Shown: positions 18,532 to 27,147, counted from the stretch's first letter. The stretch is 64,000 bases of DNA from an uncultured Collinsella sp. (GCA_902493985.1 CABURR010000002.1:24156-88155), one strand, 5' to 3'. The notes: generated by a model from the letters alone, not told the origin. Program-made: numbers and translations.

Positions 18532-18792
18532 ATGACTGATTCGCGTAACTCGCGTAAGGTCCGTACGGGTGTCGTTACCTCCGTCTCCGGTGCCAAGACC
18601 ATTGTTGTCACCATCACCGAGCGCAAACGTCACCCCAAGTACGGCAAGATGATGACCAGCTCCAAGAAGCTGCACGCTCACGACGAGGAGTGCACGGCTG
18701 GCGTGGGCGATACCGTCCGCGTTATGGAGACCCGTCCTATGTCCAAGATGAAGCGTTGGCGCCTCATCGAGGTCGTCGAGCGCGCTAAATAA
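18532..18792 (+). CDS. rpsQ: 30S ribosomal protein S17
   Basis: Primary 16S rRNA binder of the small subunit. Seen: 86 aa OB-fold protein with KVRTGVVTSVSGAKTIVVTI, RHPKYGKMMTSSKKLHAHDE and GDTVRVMETRPMSKMKRWRL. aaggagag site before ATG. After it comes a 118-bp gap that holds a branched RNA structure ahead of rplN. Confidence 0.96.
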   Translation: MTDSRNSRKVRTGVVTSVSGAKTIVVTITERKRHPKYGKMMTSSKKLHAHDEECTAGVGDTVRVMETRPMSKMKRWRLIEVVERAK

Positions 18793-18819
18793 GCGGTCGC
18801 TCTTACGACTTGTACGTTT

Positions 18820-18885
18820 CCGAAGATGTGCGTATGCCTGGTTTGCATACCACAGGCCGTCTAAAGGCTGCGCACCTCTCTTCGG
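18820..18885 (+). ncRNA. Predicted three-way-junction RNA leader between rpsQ and rplN
   Basis: A closing stem CCGAAGA (18820-18826) with TCTTCGG (18879-18885) continues as GTGCG (18828-18832) with CGCAC (18871-18875). It encloses two hairpins: TATGC/GCATA (18833-18849) and GGCC/GGCT (about 18855-18869). The whole sits 25 bp before the rplN ATG in an otherwise compact operon. It looks like a cis-regulatory ribosomal-protein leader. I do not recognise the family. Confidence 0.55.
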
Positions 18886-18910
18886 TTCTTAGTTCGGAGG
18901 AACATCTACC

Positions 18911-19279
18911 ATGATTCAGATGCAAACCATGCTGAACGTCGCCGACAACTCCGGCGCTCGCAAGATTCGCTGCATCAAGGTGCTTGGCGGTTCCAAGCGT
19001 CGTTATGCAGGCATCGGCGATGTGTTCATCGGTGCTGTCCAGGAGGCTACCCCTGGCGCCAACGTCAAGAAGAAGGACGTTGTCCGTTGCGTCGTCGTTC
19101 GCACCGTTAAGGAGATCCGCCGCAAGGATGGCTCCTACATTCGCTTTGATGAGAACGCCTGCGTTGTCATCAACAACGATGGTTCGCCCGTCGGCACCCG
19201 TATCTTCGGGCCCGTCGCTCGCGAGCTTCGTGACAAGAAGTACATGAAGATCGTCTCGCTCGCTCCCGAGACCCTGTAG
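18911..19279 (+). CDS. rplN: 50S ribosomal protein L14
   Basis: Large-subunit interface protein. Seen: 122 aa with [37 protein letters not shown], the [13 protein letters not shown] strand and the end [11 protein letters not shown], full standard length. cggagg ribosome site. First gene of the spc portion; 13 bp before rplX. Confidence 0.97.
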   Translation: MIQMQTMLNVADNSGARKIRCIKVLGGSKRRYAGIGDVFIGAVQEATPGANVKKKDVVRCVVVRTVKEIRRKDGSYIRFDENACVVINNDGSPVGTRIFGPVARELRDKKYMKIVSLAPETL

Positions 19280-19292
19280 TTAGGGGAGATAT

Positions 19293-19598
19293 ATGTATAT
19301 CAAGAAGGGCGATAAGGTCCAGGTTCTCTCTGGTAAGGATCGCGGCAAGCAGGGCGTTGTCCTGCGTGCTCTCCCCGCCGAGAACAAGGTCGTTGTCGAG
19401 GGCGTTTCGGTCGTCAAGAAGGCCGTCAAGCCCAACGCTGCCAACCAGCAGGGCGGCATCGTTTCGCAGGAGGCTCCCATCGACGCCTCCAACGTCAATC
19501 TCGTCTGCCCCGAGTGCGGTAAGGTTACCCGCGTCGGTCACGAGAAGGACGGCAAGAACAAGCTGCGCGTCTGCAAGAAGTGCGGCCACAAGTTCTAA
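19293..19598 (+). CDS. rplX: 50S ribosomal protein L24
   Basis: Assembly initiator of the large subunit. Seen: 101 aa with a KOW motif at the N-terminus ([18 protein letters not shown]) and a C-terminal zinc-ribbon-like [10 protein letters not shown] then CKKCGHKF. In most genomes rplE follows immediately. Here a terminator follows 28 bp later and rplE lies at 58192, so this is the last gene before the break in the operon. Confidence 0.96.
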   Translation: MYIKKGDKVQVLSGKDRGKQGVVLRALPAENKVVVEGVSVVKKAVKPNAANQQGGIVSQEAPIDASNVNLVCPECGKVTRVGHEKDGKNKLRVCKKCGHKF

Positions 19599-19625
19599 GC
19601 TGCCCGCAACATCAAGTTGCTAGCA

Positions 19626-19660
19626 AAGGCCCGGATGCCCCACGGCACCCGGGCCTTTTT
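19626..19660 (+). terminator. Rho-independent terminator after rplX
   Basis: Stem AAGGCCCGG with CCGGGCCTT around a GCC/GGC inner pair, followed by five T. It ends the ribosomal transcript at rplX, which shows that the break before rplE is fixed in the expression pattern as well as in gene order. Confidence 0.88.
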
Positions 19661-19667
19661 CTATCCC

Positions 19668-19900
19668 TACTCATTGGAGACATACTCATTGGGGACAGAC
19701 TTAAATGAGTACCCTAACTGGGTAAGCATAAATGAGCGGGTCGTGCTGTATAAATTGTTTGTGTGCGCGTTTATGCGCGTTAGATTGCGTTTAATTACGC
19801 ACTTATGCGTATATATGCACCGTTTACGGGGAAATAATGACCGTTTAGCGGTGAGATACGCAAAAATGCGCACAGATGCGCGTGTTTGTGCGAATATAGA
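19668..19900. promoter_or_regulatory. AT-rich regulatory region with repeated ATGCG motifs
   Basis: The 345-bp gap between rplX and the oxidoreductase gene. It begins with two direct copies of TACTCATTGGRGACA (19668-19697) facing an inverted AATGAGTA (19704-19711). Then comes an AT-rich stretch with ATGCG at 19773, 19805, 19866 and 19876, inverted ACGCA or TGCGT copies between them, and two ACCGTTTA repeats. Clustered short repeats suggest operator sites, possibly for the DeoR-type regulator of this operon. Confidence 0.45.
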
Positions 19901-19943
19901 GCTGTCAGAAATGCAAGACGTTCTATGACACAGGAGACACATA

Positions 19944-21023
19944 ATGGCAGATTCCAAGCAGGCTCCACTCGACGCCGCGGCAGCCGCCAAAGCAGCATTT
20001 GCTTCGGTCCAGGACAAGCCGTTCCCTAACGACATCTTTACGGCTCCCGAGCTCCGTTGGGCTGTGATCGGTTGCGGCGTTATTGCCAACCAGATGGCTC
20101 AGTCCCTTGCCCTGGCCGGCCGCAAGCTTACGGGCGTTGCCAACCGCACGCTCACCAAGGCTCAGACTTTTGCCGACCAGTACGGCGTCGAGAAGGTCTA
20201 TGACACGGTTGAGGATCTCTACGCCGATCCTGACATCGACGCCGTCTACATCACCACCCCGCACAACACCCATATTACCTATCTGCGCGCCGCCCTGGCG
20301 GCCGGCAAGCACGTTCTCTGCGAGAAGGCCATCACGCTCAACTCCGCCGAGCTCGATGAGGCCCGCGCCATTGCCGCCGAACACAACGTGGTCCTTATGG
20401 ACGCTACCACGGTGCTCCACATGCCCTTGTATCAAGAGCTGCGCCGCCGCATGGATGCCGGCGAGTTTGGCCGCATGAACCTCGCTCAGCTCAACTTTGG
20501 TAGCTACAAGGAGTACGGCGACCTGACCAACCGTTTCTACAATCGCAACCTCGCCGGCGGTGCCATGCTCGATATTGGCGTATACGCCCTGTCCGTCATG
20601 CGCCTGTTTATGGCGAGCCAGCCCGTCGAGGTCGTGTCTCTGGGTAACACCTGCGAGACCGGCGTGGACGTTGCAGGCGGCATCGTCTGCCGCAATGCCG
20701 AGCAACAGCTGGGCGTCGTGAGCCTTACGCTCCACTCCAAGCAGCCAAAGCGCTCGGTTATCAGCTTTGACAATTGCTATGTCGAGGTCAACGAGTATCC
20801 GCGCGCCGATCACGCGACGATCGTGTGGACCGCGGACGGTCATCGCGAGGAGGTCGCCGCGGGCACCGAGGCTTATGCCCTGTGCTACGAGATGGCTGAC
20901 CTCGAGCAGGCCGTCGCCGGCGACGATTCCAAGCGTGAGCTTCTGGATTATGCTTCTGATGTGATGGAGCTCATGACCAAGCTCCGCGCCGATTGGGGAG
21001 TCGTCTACCCCGAGGAGGAGTAA
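19944..21023 (+). CDS. Gfo/Idh/MocA-family NAD(P)-dependent oxidoreductase
   Basis: Sugar or inositol dehydrogenase-type enzyme. Seen: 359 aa with an N-terminal Rossmann fold (AVIGCGVIANQMAQSL at about residue 34, an odd start with about 30 extra residues before it), the cofactor segment YITTPHNTHI, and the family lysine motif CEKAITLN (EKP in most members, here EKA). The C-terminal half follows the GFO_IDH_MocA C-domain with GGAMLDIGVYALSV. Substrate unknown. It is co-transcribed with the DeoR gene 3 bp downstream. Confidence 0.82.
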   Translation: MADSKQAPLDAAAAAKAAFASVQDKPFPNDIFTAPELRWAVIGCGVIANQMAQSLALAGRKLTGVANRTLTKAQTFADQYGVEKVYDTVEDLYADPDIDAVYITTPHNTHITYLRAALAAGKHVLCEKAITLNSAELDEARAIAAEHNVVLMDATTVLHMPLYQELRRRMDAGEFGRMNLAQLNFGSYKEYGDLTNRFYNRNLAGGAMLDIGVYALSVMRLFMASQPVEVVSLGNTCETGVDVAGGIVCRNAEQQLGVVSLTLHSKQPKRSVISFDNCYVEVNEYPRADHATIVWTADGHREEVAAGTEAYALCYEMADLEQAVAGDDSKRELLDYASDVMELMTKLRADWGVVYPEEE

Positions 21024-21026
21024 GCG

Positions 21027-21773
21027 ATGCTTGCGGAAGATAGGCTCAATACGATCGTGTCGATGGTGCAGCAGGCTGGCTCGGTAACGGTGCCCGAGCT
21101 TGCCGATGCCCTGGGCGTGACGGCCTCTACCATTCGACGCGACCTACAGACGCTCGACCGAGCGCACCGCATCGCCAAGGTGCACGGTGGCGCGACAAGT
21201 CTTGAGCGCGCGCACGTGACGCGCGACCTAACGATCAGTGAGCGCAGTGATCTCCATAACGACGACAAGGAGCGTATCTGCGCCCGCGCCGCGGCGCTCG
21301 TGGAGCCCGAGAGCTTTGTGTACATCGATTCGGGTTCGACAACGCTCAGACTCATCGAGCATCTTCCGCATCTCGAATCGGTCACCTATGTGACTGATTC
21401 CGTGCTCCATGCTCAGCATCTCGCTGTGCGCGGCATGCGCACCGTGGTGCTGGGCGGCGAGCTTAAACCCGAGACCGAGGCGCTCGTTGGCCCCGATGCT
21501 CTGGCAACCCTAGACCGCTACAACTTTAACTGCGGCTTTTGGGGTTCTAACGGCATTGCCGCCGAGCAGGGCTTTACGACGCCCGATATCGAGGAGGCAC
21601 AAGTAAAGCGTATCTCGATGCGCCATACGGCCAAGCGCTTCGTAATCTCGGACGCCAGTAAATTTGGCATGGTGGCGCCCGTCAAGTTCGCGGACTTCCG
21701 TGACGCAACGATTATTACCGCAGGCGATGTCCCTGCCAAGTACCGGGCAATGGACAACGTCATCACGGTCTAA
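21027..21773 (+). CDS. DeoR-family transcriptional regulator
   Basis: Sugar-phosphate-responsive repressor. Seen: 248 aa with an N-terminal winged helix (VTVPELADALGVTASTIRRD at about residues 16-35, the DeoR HTH) and a C-terminal effector domain with IDSGSTTLRLIEHL and GFWGSNGIAAEQG. It lies 3 bp after the oxidoreductase gene, so it probably regulates that two-gene operon and itself. The repeated motifs upstream at 19773-19880 are candidate sites. Confidence 0.88.
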   Translation: MLAEDRLNTIVSMVQQAGSVTVPELADALGVTASTIRRDLQTLDRAHRIAKVHGGATSLERAHVTRDLTISERSDLHNDDKERICARAAALVEPESFVYIDSGSTTLRLIEHLPHLESVTYVTDSVLHAQHLAVRGMRTVVLGGELKPETEALVGPDALATLDRYNFNCGFWGSNGIAAEQGFTTPDIEEAQVKRISMRHTAKRFVISDASKFGMVAPVKFADFRDATIITAGDVPAKYRAMDNVITV

Positions 21774-21819
21774 CAGCAGGGGACGGGCTAAGGCCAAAAC
21801 CATTTAGTTTTCTCAATAG

Positions 21820-21860
21820 AAAAGCGGCAACGTCCATCACGGGCGTTGCAGCTTTTGTTG
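21820..21860 (+). terminator. Terminator after the deoR gene
   Basis: Stem AAAAGCnGCAACG with CGTTGCnGCTTTT and a T-rich tail (tttgttgt). It lies 46 bp after the regulator stop. Confidence 0.75.
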
Positions 21861-21872
21861 TCTACCGGTTTG

Positions 21873-22088
21873 TCTAAGTCTGTAACAACTAGACCGTTAA
21901 AAGTGGGCCAGGTGTTACAGATTGAGATACTTCCGAACCGCGCCGTCCCTTTGTCTCAATCTGTAACATCTGAGCTTGATTTTGCCGAGTTACTGTTACA
22001 GATTGAGATTTTCCCTTAAGGGGGATTCGAATGTCTCGATCTGTAACAGATAGGCCGGAAAATGAGCTCTAACTGTTACAGATCGAGA
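21873..22088. repeat. Array of six 15-mers in alternating orientation, 40-41 bp apart
   Basis: Copies of TGTTACAGATTGAGA or its complement start at 21873 (-), 21913 (+), 21954 (-), 21994 (+), 22034 (-) and 22074 (+). Spacing is 40, 41, 40, 40 and 40 bp. Each neighbouring pair can form a 15-bp hairpin, with 25-26-nt intervals between copies. The intervals are weakly related to each other in a two-step pattern, so the true unit is about 80 bp. It lies between convergent genes. Function unknown; not a CRISPR because orientation alternates. Confidence 0.85.
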
Positions 22089-22158
22089 CGTTTTGGGACC
22101 GCGGCTGAGCCATTGCGACAAAGCCACCACAAAGGTGCCTGTCCCTTTTTGGCAGGTT

Positions 22159-22818
22159 TTAGGGCTCCCAGGGGCAGGGGGCTTCGATGTGGATGTGCTC
22201 GCCGGTTACGGGATGCGTGAAGGACACGCTGTGGGCGTGGAGCATCAGGCCGCAGGGGCGCGGCGTTCCGTACAGGTCGTCGCCAACCAGGGGATGACGC
22301 TCGCTGGCCAGGTGCACGCGAATCTGATGCTTGCGGCCGGTGAGCAGCTCGACATCAATATACGAGCGCGTGGGCAGGCCACGGCGGCTCTTAAGACGCT
22401 TGAGTACCTTGACGCGCGTCTGAGACGGCTTGCCGCTGGCGCCAACGCGCATCTTGCGGCTATCGTGGCGGTCGCGGGCGATGGGCTTGTCGATGAGCTT
22501 TTCGTTCCAGTCGATTTTGCCCTCGGCGAGCGCCAGGTAGTGCTTTTCGAATGCGTGGTCGATGATCATCTGGTCAAAAGCGGGTTGCGTCTGCTTGTCG
22601 AGCGAGAACAACACCACGCCGGTGGTGTTGCGGTCCAGGCGGTTGAGCGGCTGCATGTCAGTCGCGGCAAAGCCGTCGCCCATCGCCAACAAAAGGTCGC
22701 TAGCGTAGTCGGTAAGTGTGCGCTCGCCGGTGCCGTCACCGTGGACGATCATGCCAGCGGGCTTGTCGATGGCCATGAGCCAGGCGTCGCAGTAGAGGAC
22801 TTGAGGTTCTTCGTTCAC
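22159..22818 (-). CDS. RluA/RsuA-type pseudouridine synthase
   Basis: Converts uridine to pseudouridine in rRNA or tRNA. Seen: 219 aa with AIDKPAGMIVHGDG, the catalytic aspartate in LNRLDRNTTGV (HRLDxxTSG in the family; here Asn replaces the His), FEKHYLALAEG and GRKHQIRVHLASERHPLVGD. There is no N-terminal S4 domain, so it is the short RluA-like form. Position specificity cannot be told. Ends 16 bp after the start of the convergent repeat region and is followed on its own strand by the upstream U32 gene 15 bp away. Confidence 0.87.
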   Translation of the reverse strand: MNEEPQVLYCDAWLMAIDKPAGMIVHGDGTGERTLTDYASDLLLAMGDGFAATDMQPLNRLDRNTTGVVLFSLDKQTQPAFDQMIIDHAFEKHYLALAEGKIDWNEKLIDKPIARDRHDSRKMRVGASGKPSQTRVKVLKRLKSRRGLPTRSYIDVELLTGRKHQIRVHLASERHPLVGDDLYGTPRPCGLMLHAHSVSFTHPVTGEHIHIEAPCPWEP

Positions 22819-22833
22819 GTGTAAGCCTTTCGG

Positions 22834-25329
22834 TTAGCTAATTCCCACAAACATGCAGCCCGAGGTGGCGCCGCGCAGGCGGGCGGCGGGCTTGCGGCCG
22901 GCTTGAGCCGCCTCGACGGCGCGACGGACGCGAGCGACGGCACGGCCAATCTCATCGGCCTCGAGCAGGGTTCCGTCGACCATAAGACGACGGACGCCGG
23001 CGTCGAGCAACTGCGGTACCTGCGGCGTGAGGTCGATGGGGTAGGCGTCGTACAGGCGTGAGCGGCCGTGGATGTCGGTACGCACCGGCATGATCTTGCC
23101 GTCGATATTCTTGAGCGAGAGCTTGCGGGCACGCAGGCGGCAGTTGGCACAATCGTGGATACAGCCGTTGGCAACCTGCAGAATGCAATGCTCGCTTGTC
23201 ATGACGCGCGGGCGGCCAAAGACGGTGATGCCCAGAGCCGCGGGCGCGGCGGCGCCGAGCGAGACAATCTCGTCGAGTGTGATCTCGGGCGAGAGCCAAA
23301 ACGCACCGGCTCCGCGCTCGGCAAGCGCCTCCATGCAGGGCGTGTTGTGCACCGGCAGGCAAGAGCGAATCTCGGCCGTGGCGCCAACCTGGGCGGCCAG
23401 GGCAAGCTCAGAGATGTTGCCAATAGCGACCGTGGCGCCGGCAACAACCCACGGGTCGACACGTACGTGGTCAACGGCGCGGCAGACCTCGTCGAGCACG
23501 GGTACGATGCCCTGCTCAAATGCATCGGCGGGGGAGAGCTCGGCCGCATCGAGCGCGTCGGTGGTCATGTAGATGCGCGTTGCGCCCTCCGCGCGCGCTG
23601 CCTCGGCGGCCTCGAGCGAGGTGACGGTGGCGCAGATCTGCGGCTCATCGCGGTAGTGCTCGGGCGCGGGGCGGGAATCACTGGTTACAATCGCCGGCAG
23701 CTCGAGCGTTTTCGCGCGCTCCTCATACGGTGCCAGAATGGCCTCTTCCAGCGCCTTACAAGCGGCGGCGCGCACCTTGTGCACGGCGGAAAAGCCCATG
23801 CCGCAACTCTCGTCGAGGACCACGTCAAAGCTCGCTGCCTCAAAGGGCGAGGAGCCCATGCGACCCACATGCTCAACCAGGTCTGCCGCCTCGACGGCGC
23901 GGGTCTTGGCGGCCTCGACGGTAAAGCCCGTGGCCGTGGCCGTAAGCGAAGGGTCGTCGCAGCAGGTGAGCGTAACGGTAAACGGCTCGCCCAGACGCGC
24001 CACAACGGACACGTCTACGGCGCGGCGGCGCAGCACATCGCGCTTGAGCGCGGCGCCGGCGGCGTCAATGGCGCGCTGACTTCGAATCACGCGCACGCGG
24101 CAGCCCTCGGGCATGCTGCGGGGCACGCGGCACTCGATGATGTCGCCCGCGGCGGCATCATCGGCGGCGATGGTGGTCAGGAACTGGTCGAACTCATCGT
24201 CATGGCGAAGCTCCAGCAGGTCGCCCTTGCCAACGGGCTCAAACAACTCAATGCGGGCGATGGCAGCGCGGCGACGGCGGTCGTCGGGCTTGAGCCCGCG
24301 CACATCGCGGTTGGCCAGACGGCTGCCCAGCACCGTGCCCACGATCTGGCCGCGGTTGTTGGAGCGCTCGTAGCTCATCATCTCGTCGCCCGAGGTACCG
24401 TCCTGATAGGCGTGCGTAAAGTCGCGGTTAAAGCAGCGCTTGAGCTGGCGCTGGCGGGCGGCATCCTCATCCTTAGAGGTCGAAACATCGGCAAGCATGT
24501 CATCAATCTGATGACGATACACGTCGACGATGGAATACACGTAATCAGGCGCCTTCATGCGGCCCTCGAGCTTGAGCGATGCGGCGCCGGCGTCATACAG
24601 ACGGCGAACAAGCTGCGAAGTGTTGGTGTCGCGTGGGCACAGCGCGCGCTCGCGACCGGCGGGGGAGAGCGCGCGACCGTTCTCGTCGATTAGTTCGTAA
24701 GGCAGGCGACAAGGCTGAGCGCACATGCCGCGATTGGCCGAGCGGCCCGCCATGGCAAAGCTCGACAGCAGGCATAGACCCGAGTAGCAAAAGCAGATGG
24801 CGCCGTGGCTAAAGACCTCAAGGTCAACATCGGGCGCAGCGTCGTGAATGGTGGCAATCTCGTCGATGGAAAGCTCGCGCGAGAGGGTCACGCGGTCGGC
24901 GCCCTGCTCACGGCACCAGATGGTTCCGCGGTCGTCATGGATGTTCGCCTGGGTCGAGATGTGTGTCTCGATGCCGGGCATGGTGCGCTTGACCTCAAAG
25001 AACAGGCCCCAGTCCTGGATGATGAAGGCGTCGGCGCCCAGCGTGGAGCAGCGATGGATGAGTTGCAGTGCATCGCTCATCTCGGACTGCTTGATGACGA
25101 TGTTGACCGTGACGTAGACGCGCGAGCCGGCTAGATGCGCGGCGCGGCAGGCCTGCTCAAAGGCCTCGTCGGTAAAGTTCGTTGCCTTGCGGCGGGCGTT
25201 GAAGCTGCCCATACCGCAGTAGATGGCGTCTGCCCCGGCGGCGAGCGCGGCGGCAAAGGGCTCCGGGCCTCCGGCGGGGGCCAAAAGCTCGGGCCTGCGG
25301 TTGGTGGTTCGGCTGGCGGTTGCGGTCAT
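22834..25329 (-). CDS. U32 peptidase-family protein (YhbU/RlhA-like)
   Basis: Members are annotated as collagenase-like peptidases, and RlhA in E. coli is needed for hydroxylation of 23S rRNA C2501. Seen: 831 aa with ELLAPAGGPEPFAAALAAGADAIYCG at the N-terminus (split here for length), the U32 signature near residue 170 (EVFSHGAICFCYSGLCLLS), and a Cys-rich NRGMCAQPCRLPYE segment. Later come a middle domain and a second U32-like part ending CIHDCANCRLR. A possible -10 TATACT for this strand lies at 25362-25367. Next to a pseudouridine synthase, so an RNA-modification role is plausible. Confidence 0.85.
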   Translation of the reverse strand: MTATASRTTNRRPELLAPAGGPEPFAAALAAGADAIYCGMGSFNARRKATNFTDEAFEQACRAAHLAGSRVYVTVNIVIKQSEMSDALQLIHRCSTLGADAFIIQDWGLFFEVKRTMPGIETHISTQANIHDDRGTIWCREQGADRVTLSRELSIDEIATIHDAAPDVDLEVFSHGAICFCYSGLCLLSSFAMAGRSANRGMCAQPCRLPYELIDENGRALSPAGRERALCPRDTNTSQLVRRLYDAGAASLKLEGRMKAPDYVYSIVDVYRHQIDDMLADVSTSKDEDAARQRQLKRCFNRDFTHAYQDGTSGDEMMSYERSNNRGQIVGTVLGSRLANRDVRGLKPDDRRRRAAIARIELFEPVGKGDLLELRHDDEFDQFLTTIAADDAAAGDIIECRVPRSMPEGCRVRVIRSQRAIDAAGAALKRDVLRRRAVDVSVVARLGEPFTVTLTCCDDPSLTATATGFTVEAAKTRAVEAADLVEHVGRMGSSPFEAASFDVVLDESCGMGFSAVHKVRAAACKALEEAILAPYEERAKTLELPAIVTSDSRPAPEHYRDEPQICATVTSLEAAEAARAEGATRIYMTTDALDAAELSPADAFEQGIVPVLDEVCRAVDHVRVDPWVVAGATVAIGNISELALAAQVGATAEIRSCLPVHNTPCMEALAERGAGAFWLSPEITLDEIVSLGAAAPAALGITVFGRPRVMTSEHCILQVANGCIHDCANCRLRARKLSLKNIDGKIMPVRTDIHGRSRLYDAYPIDLTPQVPQLLDAGVRRLMVDGTLLEADEIGRAVARVRRAVEAAQAGRKPAARLRGATSGCMFVGIS

Positions 25330-25648
25330 ATCCTGCCTTTCAAAATGCTCAGATACTCAAAAGTATAGTGGTGCCGTTGCGGTGGACGATGCCCACAGCC
25401 TAAGCAGGACAAAGTCTTCAGCAGCCTCTCGGGAAAAGGGATCAGTTTTCAGGCAGGTCGCCAGTCACGCCGCTCATCGGCCCGTACGCGCCGTTGGGCG
25501 ATAAAATATTCTCGCAGCGTGATAATAATCTTGCATTACGCGGAAACCTTGAGTACCATCCCAATCAAGCGCGGTGTTCAGACCGAACTGTGCCTCCCGG
25601 TGTGAACGCCGCGCTCACGCTTTCTCAACTGATCGTAAGGAGATAAAC
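25330..25648. promoter_or_regulatory. Divergent intergenic region between U32 and ridA genes
   Basis: 319 bp without a gene. On the minus strand TATACT at 25362-25367 may serve the U32 gene. On the plus strand the AT-rich stretch ataaaatattctcgcagcg and GATAAT at 25521-25526 lie before ridA but without a clear -35. No repeat or hairpin of note was seen. Confidence 0.35.
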
Positions 25649-26026
25649 ATGAGCAAGACCGTCGTGTCTTCCGATAACGCACCCGCAGCCATCGGCCCGT
25701 ATTCCCCCGGTATCCAGGCCGGCAACATGGTGTTCCTGTCCGGCCAGCTGGGCATCGATCCCGCGACCGGCAAGATGCCCGAGGGCGTCGAGGCCCAGGC
25801 CAAGCAGTCCCTCGCCAACGTCGAGGCCTTGCTGACCGCTGCCGGCGCCACCTTTGCCGATGTCGTCAAGACCACGGTCTACCTGGCCGACATCGCCGAC
25901 TTCGCTGCCGTGAACGAGATCTACGCCTCCAAGTTCGAGGCTCCGTTCCCCGCGCGCAGCGCCTTCCAGGTTGCCGCCCTTCCGGCTGGCGGTCTGGTCG
26001 AGATCGAGGTCGTCGCCGCTCTCTAA
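25649..26026 (+). CDS. ridA: RidA family reactive intermediate/imine deaminase
   Basis: Hydrolyses reactive enamines and imines made by PLP enzymes such as threonine dehydratase and diaminopropionate lyase. Seen: 125 aa from the ATG at 25649 (the frame extends upstream to 25574 but taaggaga lies before 25649). Family features: [20 protein letters not shown], the conserved Arg in [13 protein letters not shown], and the C-terminal VEIEVVAAL. Its presence in the same region as ygeX, a PLP lyase that makes enamine products, is suggestive. Confidence 0.94.
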   Translation: MSKTVVSSDNAPAAIGPYSPGIQAGNMVFLSGQLGIDPATGKMPEGVEAQAKQSLANVEALLTAAGATFADVVKTTVYLADIADFAAVNEIYASKFEAPFPARSAFQVAALPAGGLVEIEVVAAL

Positions 26027-26055
26027 GGCGTTGGCCACAACTAAACATGACATGC

Positions 26056-26095
26056 AAAAAGACCCTGCAGCGCGTGCGAGCTGCAGGGTCTTTTG
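26056..26095. terminator. Bidirectional terminator between ridA and the YheO-type gene
   Basis: Nearly perfect hairpin AAAAGACCCTGCAGC / GCTGCAGGGTCTTTT with A-run before and T-run after, so it works on both strands. It lies between convergent genes. Confidence 0.9.
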
Positions 26096-26138
26096 TCAAG
26101 TGACGGGTCGCTTGTGGAGCCGCGCTCCATTTTGCTCG

Positions 26139-26795
26139 TTAGCCCTCCTTGCGAACTTTTTGCAGGTAGCGGTAGACGCTGGGCTCCGAGATGCCCAGCG
26201 CGGTGGCGGCGCAGGCCACGGCGCCCTTGAGCATGAACACCCCGTTGCCGTTGAGGTGGCGAATGACGTCCACGCGGTCGCTCTGACCAAGCGACGCTAC
26301 ATCCAGCCCGCGCGCGCTCAGCAACTCGGCAATGCTGCGGTCGATGAGCTCCTGTGTGGACTCCGAAAGGCTTTCGACCTCGATAGGGGCGGGCTCCGTG
26401 CGCGTCGGCGCTGCGTCGAAGCACGCCATGAGCTGCTGCGCCATGGCGTTGATGGAGCGTACTGTGGAAAGGTCGGTGTTGACGCAGAGCATACCGACGA
26501 TCTCGTCATTCTCGCGGATAAAGTACGTCGCTGACTCCAACGTCTTGCCGCCGGCACCGCGCCCCTCGTAGCCCGTAATAAACGGCAGGTCGCGATACTT
26601 GGGGTCGTGCATGATCTTGAGCGCCAGATCGGTGGCGGGGCCGCCGACCTTGCGGCCGCTCACGATGCCGTTGCGAATATCGACGATGGCGTGGTCGGGA
26701 TCCGAGAAATCGTGCAGCACGATTTCACTGTTTTTGCCGAGTATCTGCTCCAGAAAATCGACCATCGGCAAAAAGCGGCGTACGGTCTCGTTCAC
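26139..26795 (-). CDS. YheO-type PAS/HTH transcriptional regulator
   Basis: DNA-binding protein with a YheO-like N-terminal sensor domain and a C-terminal HTH. Seen: 218 aa from a GTG at 26795. The frame stays open to 26936, but cactcaaaggagttgccc places a good ribosome site before the GTG, and the domain begins right there (NETVRRFLPMVDFLEQILG). Domain 1 (about residues 5-125) has SEIVLHDFSDPDHAIVDIRNG; the end ALGISEPSVYRYLQKVRK is the HTH. It diverges from the purine permease and likely controls it. A paralogue-like protein is at 47772. Confidence 0.8.
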   Translation of the reverse strand: MNETVRRFLPMVDFLEQILGKNSEIVLHDFSDPDHAIVDIRNGIVSGRKVGGPATDLALKIMHDPKYRDLPFITGYEGRGAGGKTLESATYFIRENDEIVGMLCVNTDLSTVRSINAMAQQLMACFDAAPTRTEPAPIEVESLSESTQELIDRSIAELLSARGLDVASLGQSDRVDVIRHLNGNGVFMLKGAVACAATALGISEPSVYRYLQKVRKEG

Positions 26796-27031
26796 GGGCA
26801 ACTCCTTTGAGTGAAATCGGAAATGTTCATAACAATTTTTTCTCATGGTAACACGCTGCCCATCATCTCGTATATCCGCAGGTACATTGCGTAATACAGA
26901 TGAGCGGTAGATATTTGGCGGTAAACGGTTGACCAAAAGAAAAGTTAGATGTTATTTTGACCAGACACTTTCATGACCTGCGGAAATGCGTTAATTCAGC
27001 TGAAGAATAGTCTGATAACAAAAAATTATTA

Positions 27032-27060
27032 TTGAGAATGAGAATCATCTTTAATACGAT
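27032..27060 (+). promoter_or_regulatory. Promoter overlapped by a Fur-box-like site before the purine permease
   Basis: TTGAGA (27032-27037), a 17-bp spacer and TACGAT (27055-27060) make a plausible promoter. Across it runs GAGAATGAGAATCATCTTT (27034-27052), matching 14 of 19 positions of the classic Fur consensus GATAATGATAATCATTATC by my reading. It may be a metal-regulator site (Fur, Zur or similar). The remaining 352-bp gap is AT-rich, with no riboswitch that I recognise. Confidence 0.5.
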
Positions 27061-27147
27061 ATGCAATGAAGGCACAACCTCAACCCCGCACTGCGTCACA
27101 ATAGAGCGTTAGATGCGAAAACAACTACTTCGAGGATTGGTGGTCAA

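Noticed and set aside
21873..22088. CRISPR array of 15-bp repeats with 25-bp spacers
   Set aside because: Repeats alternate strand, are too short, and the intervals are weakly related in a two-step pattern; no cas genes.
26796..27147. Purine riboswitch before the permease
   Set aside because: No three-way junction with the conserved loop sequences was found; the region is better explained by a promoter and a Fur-like site.
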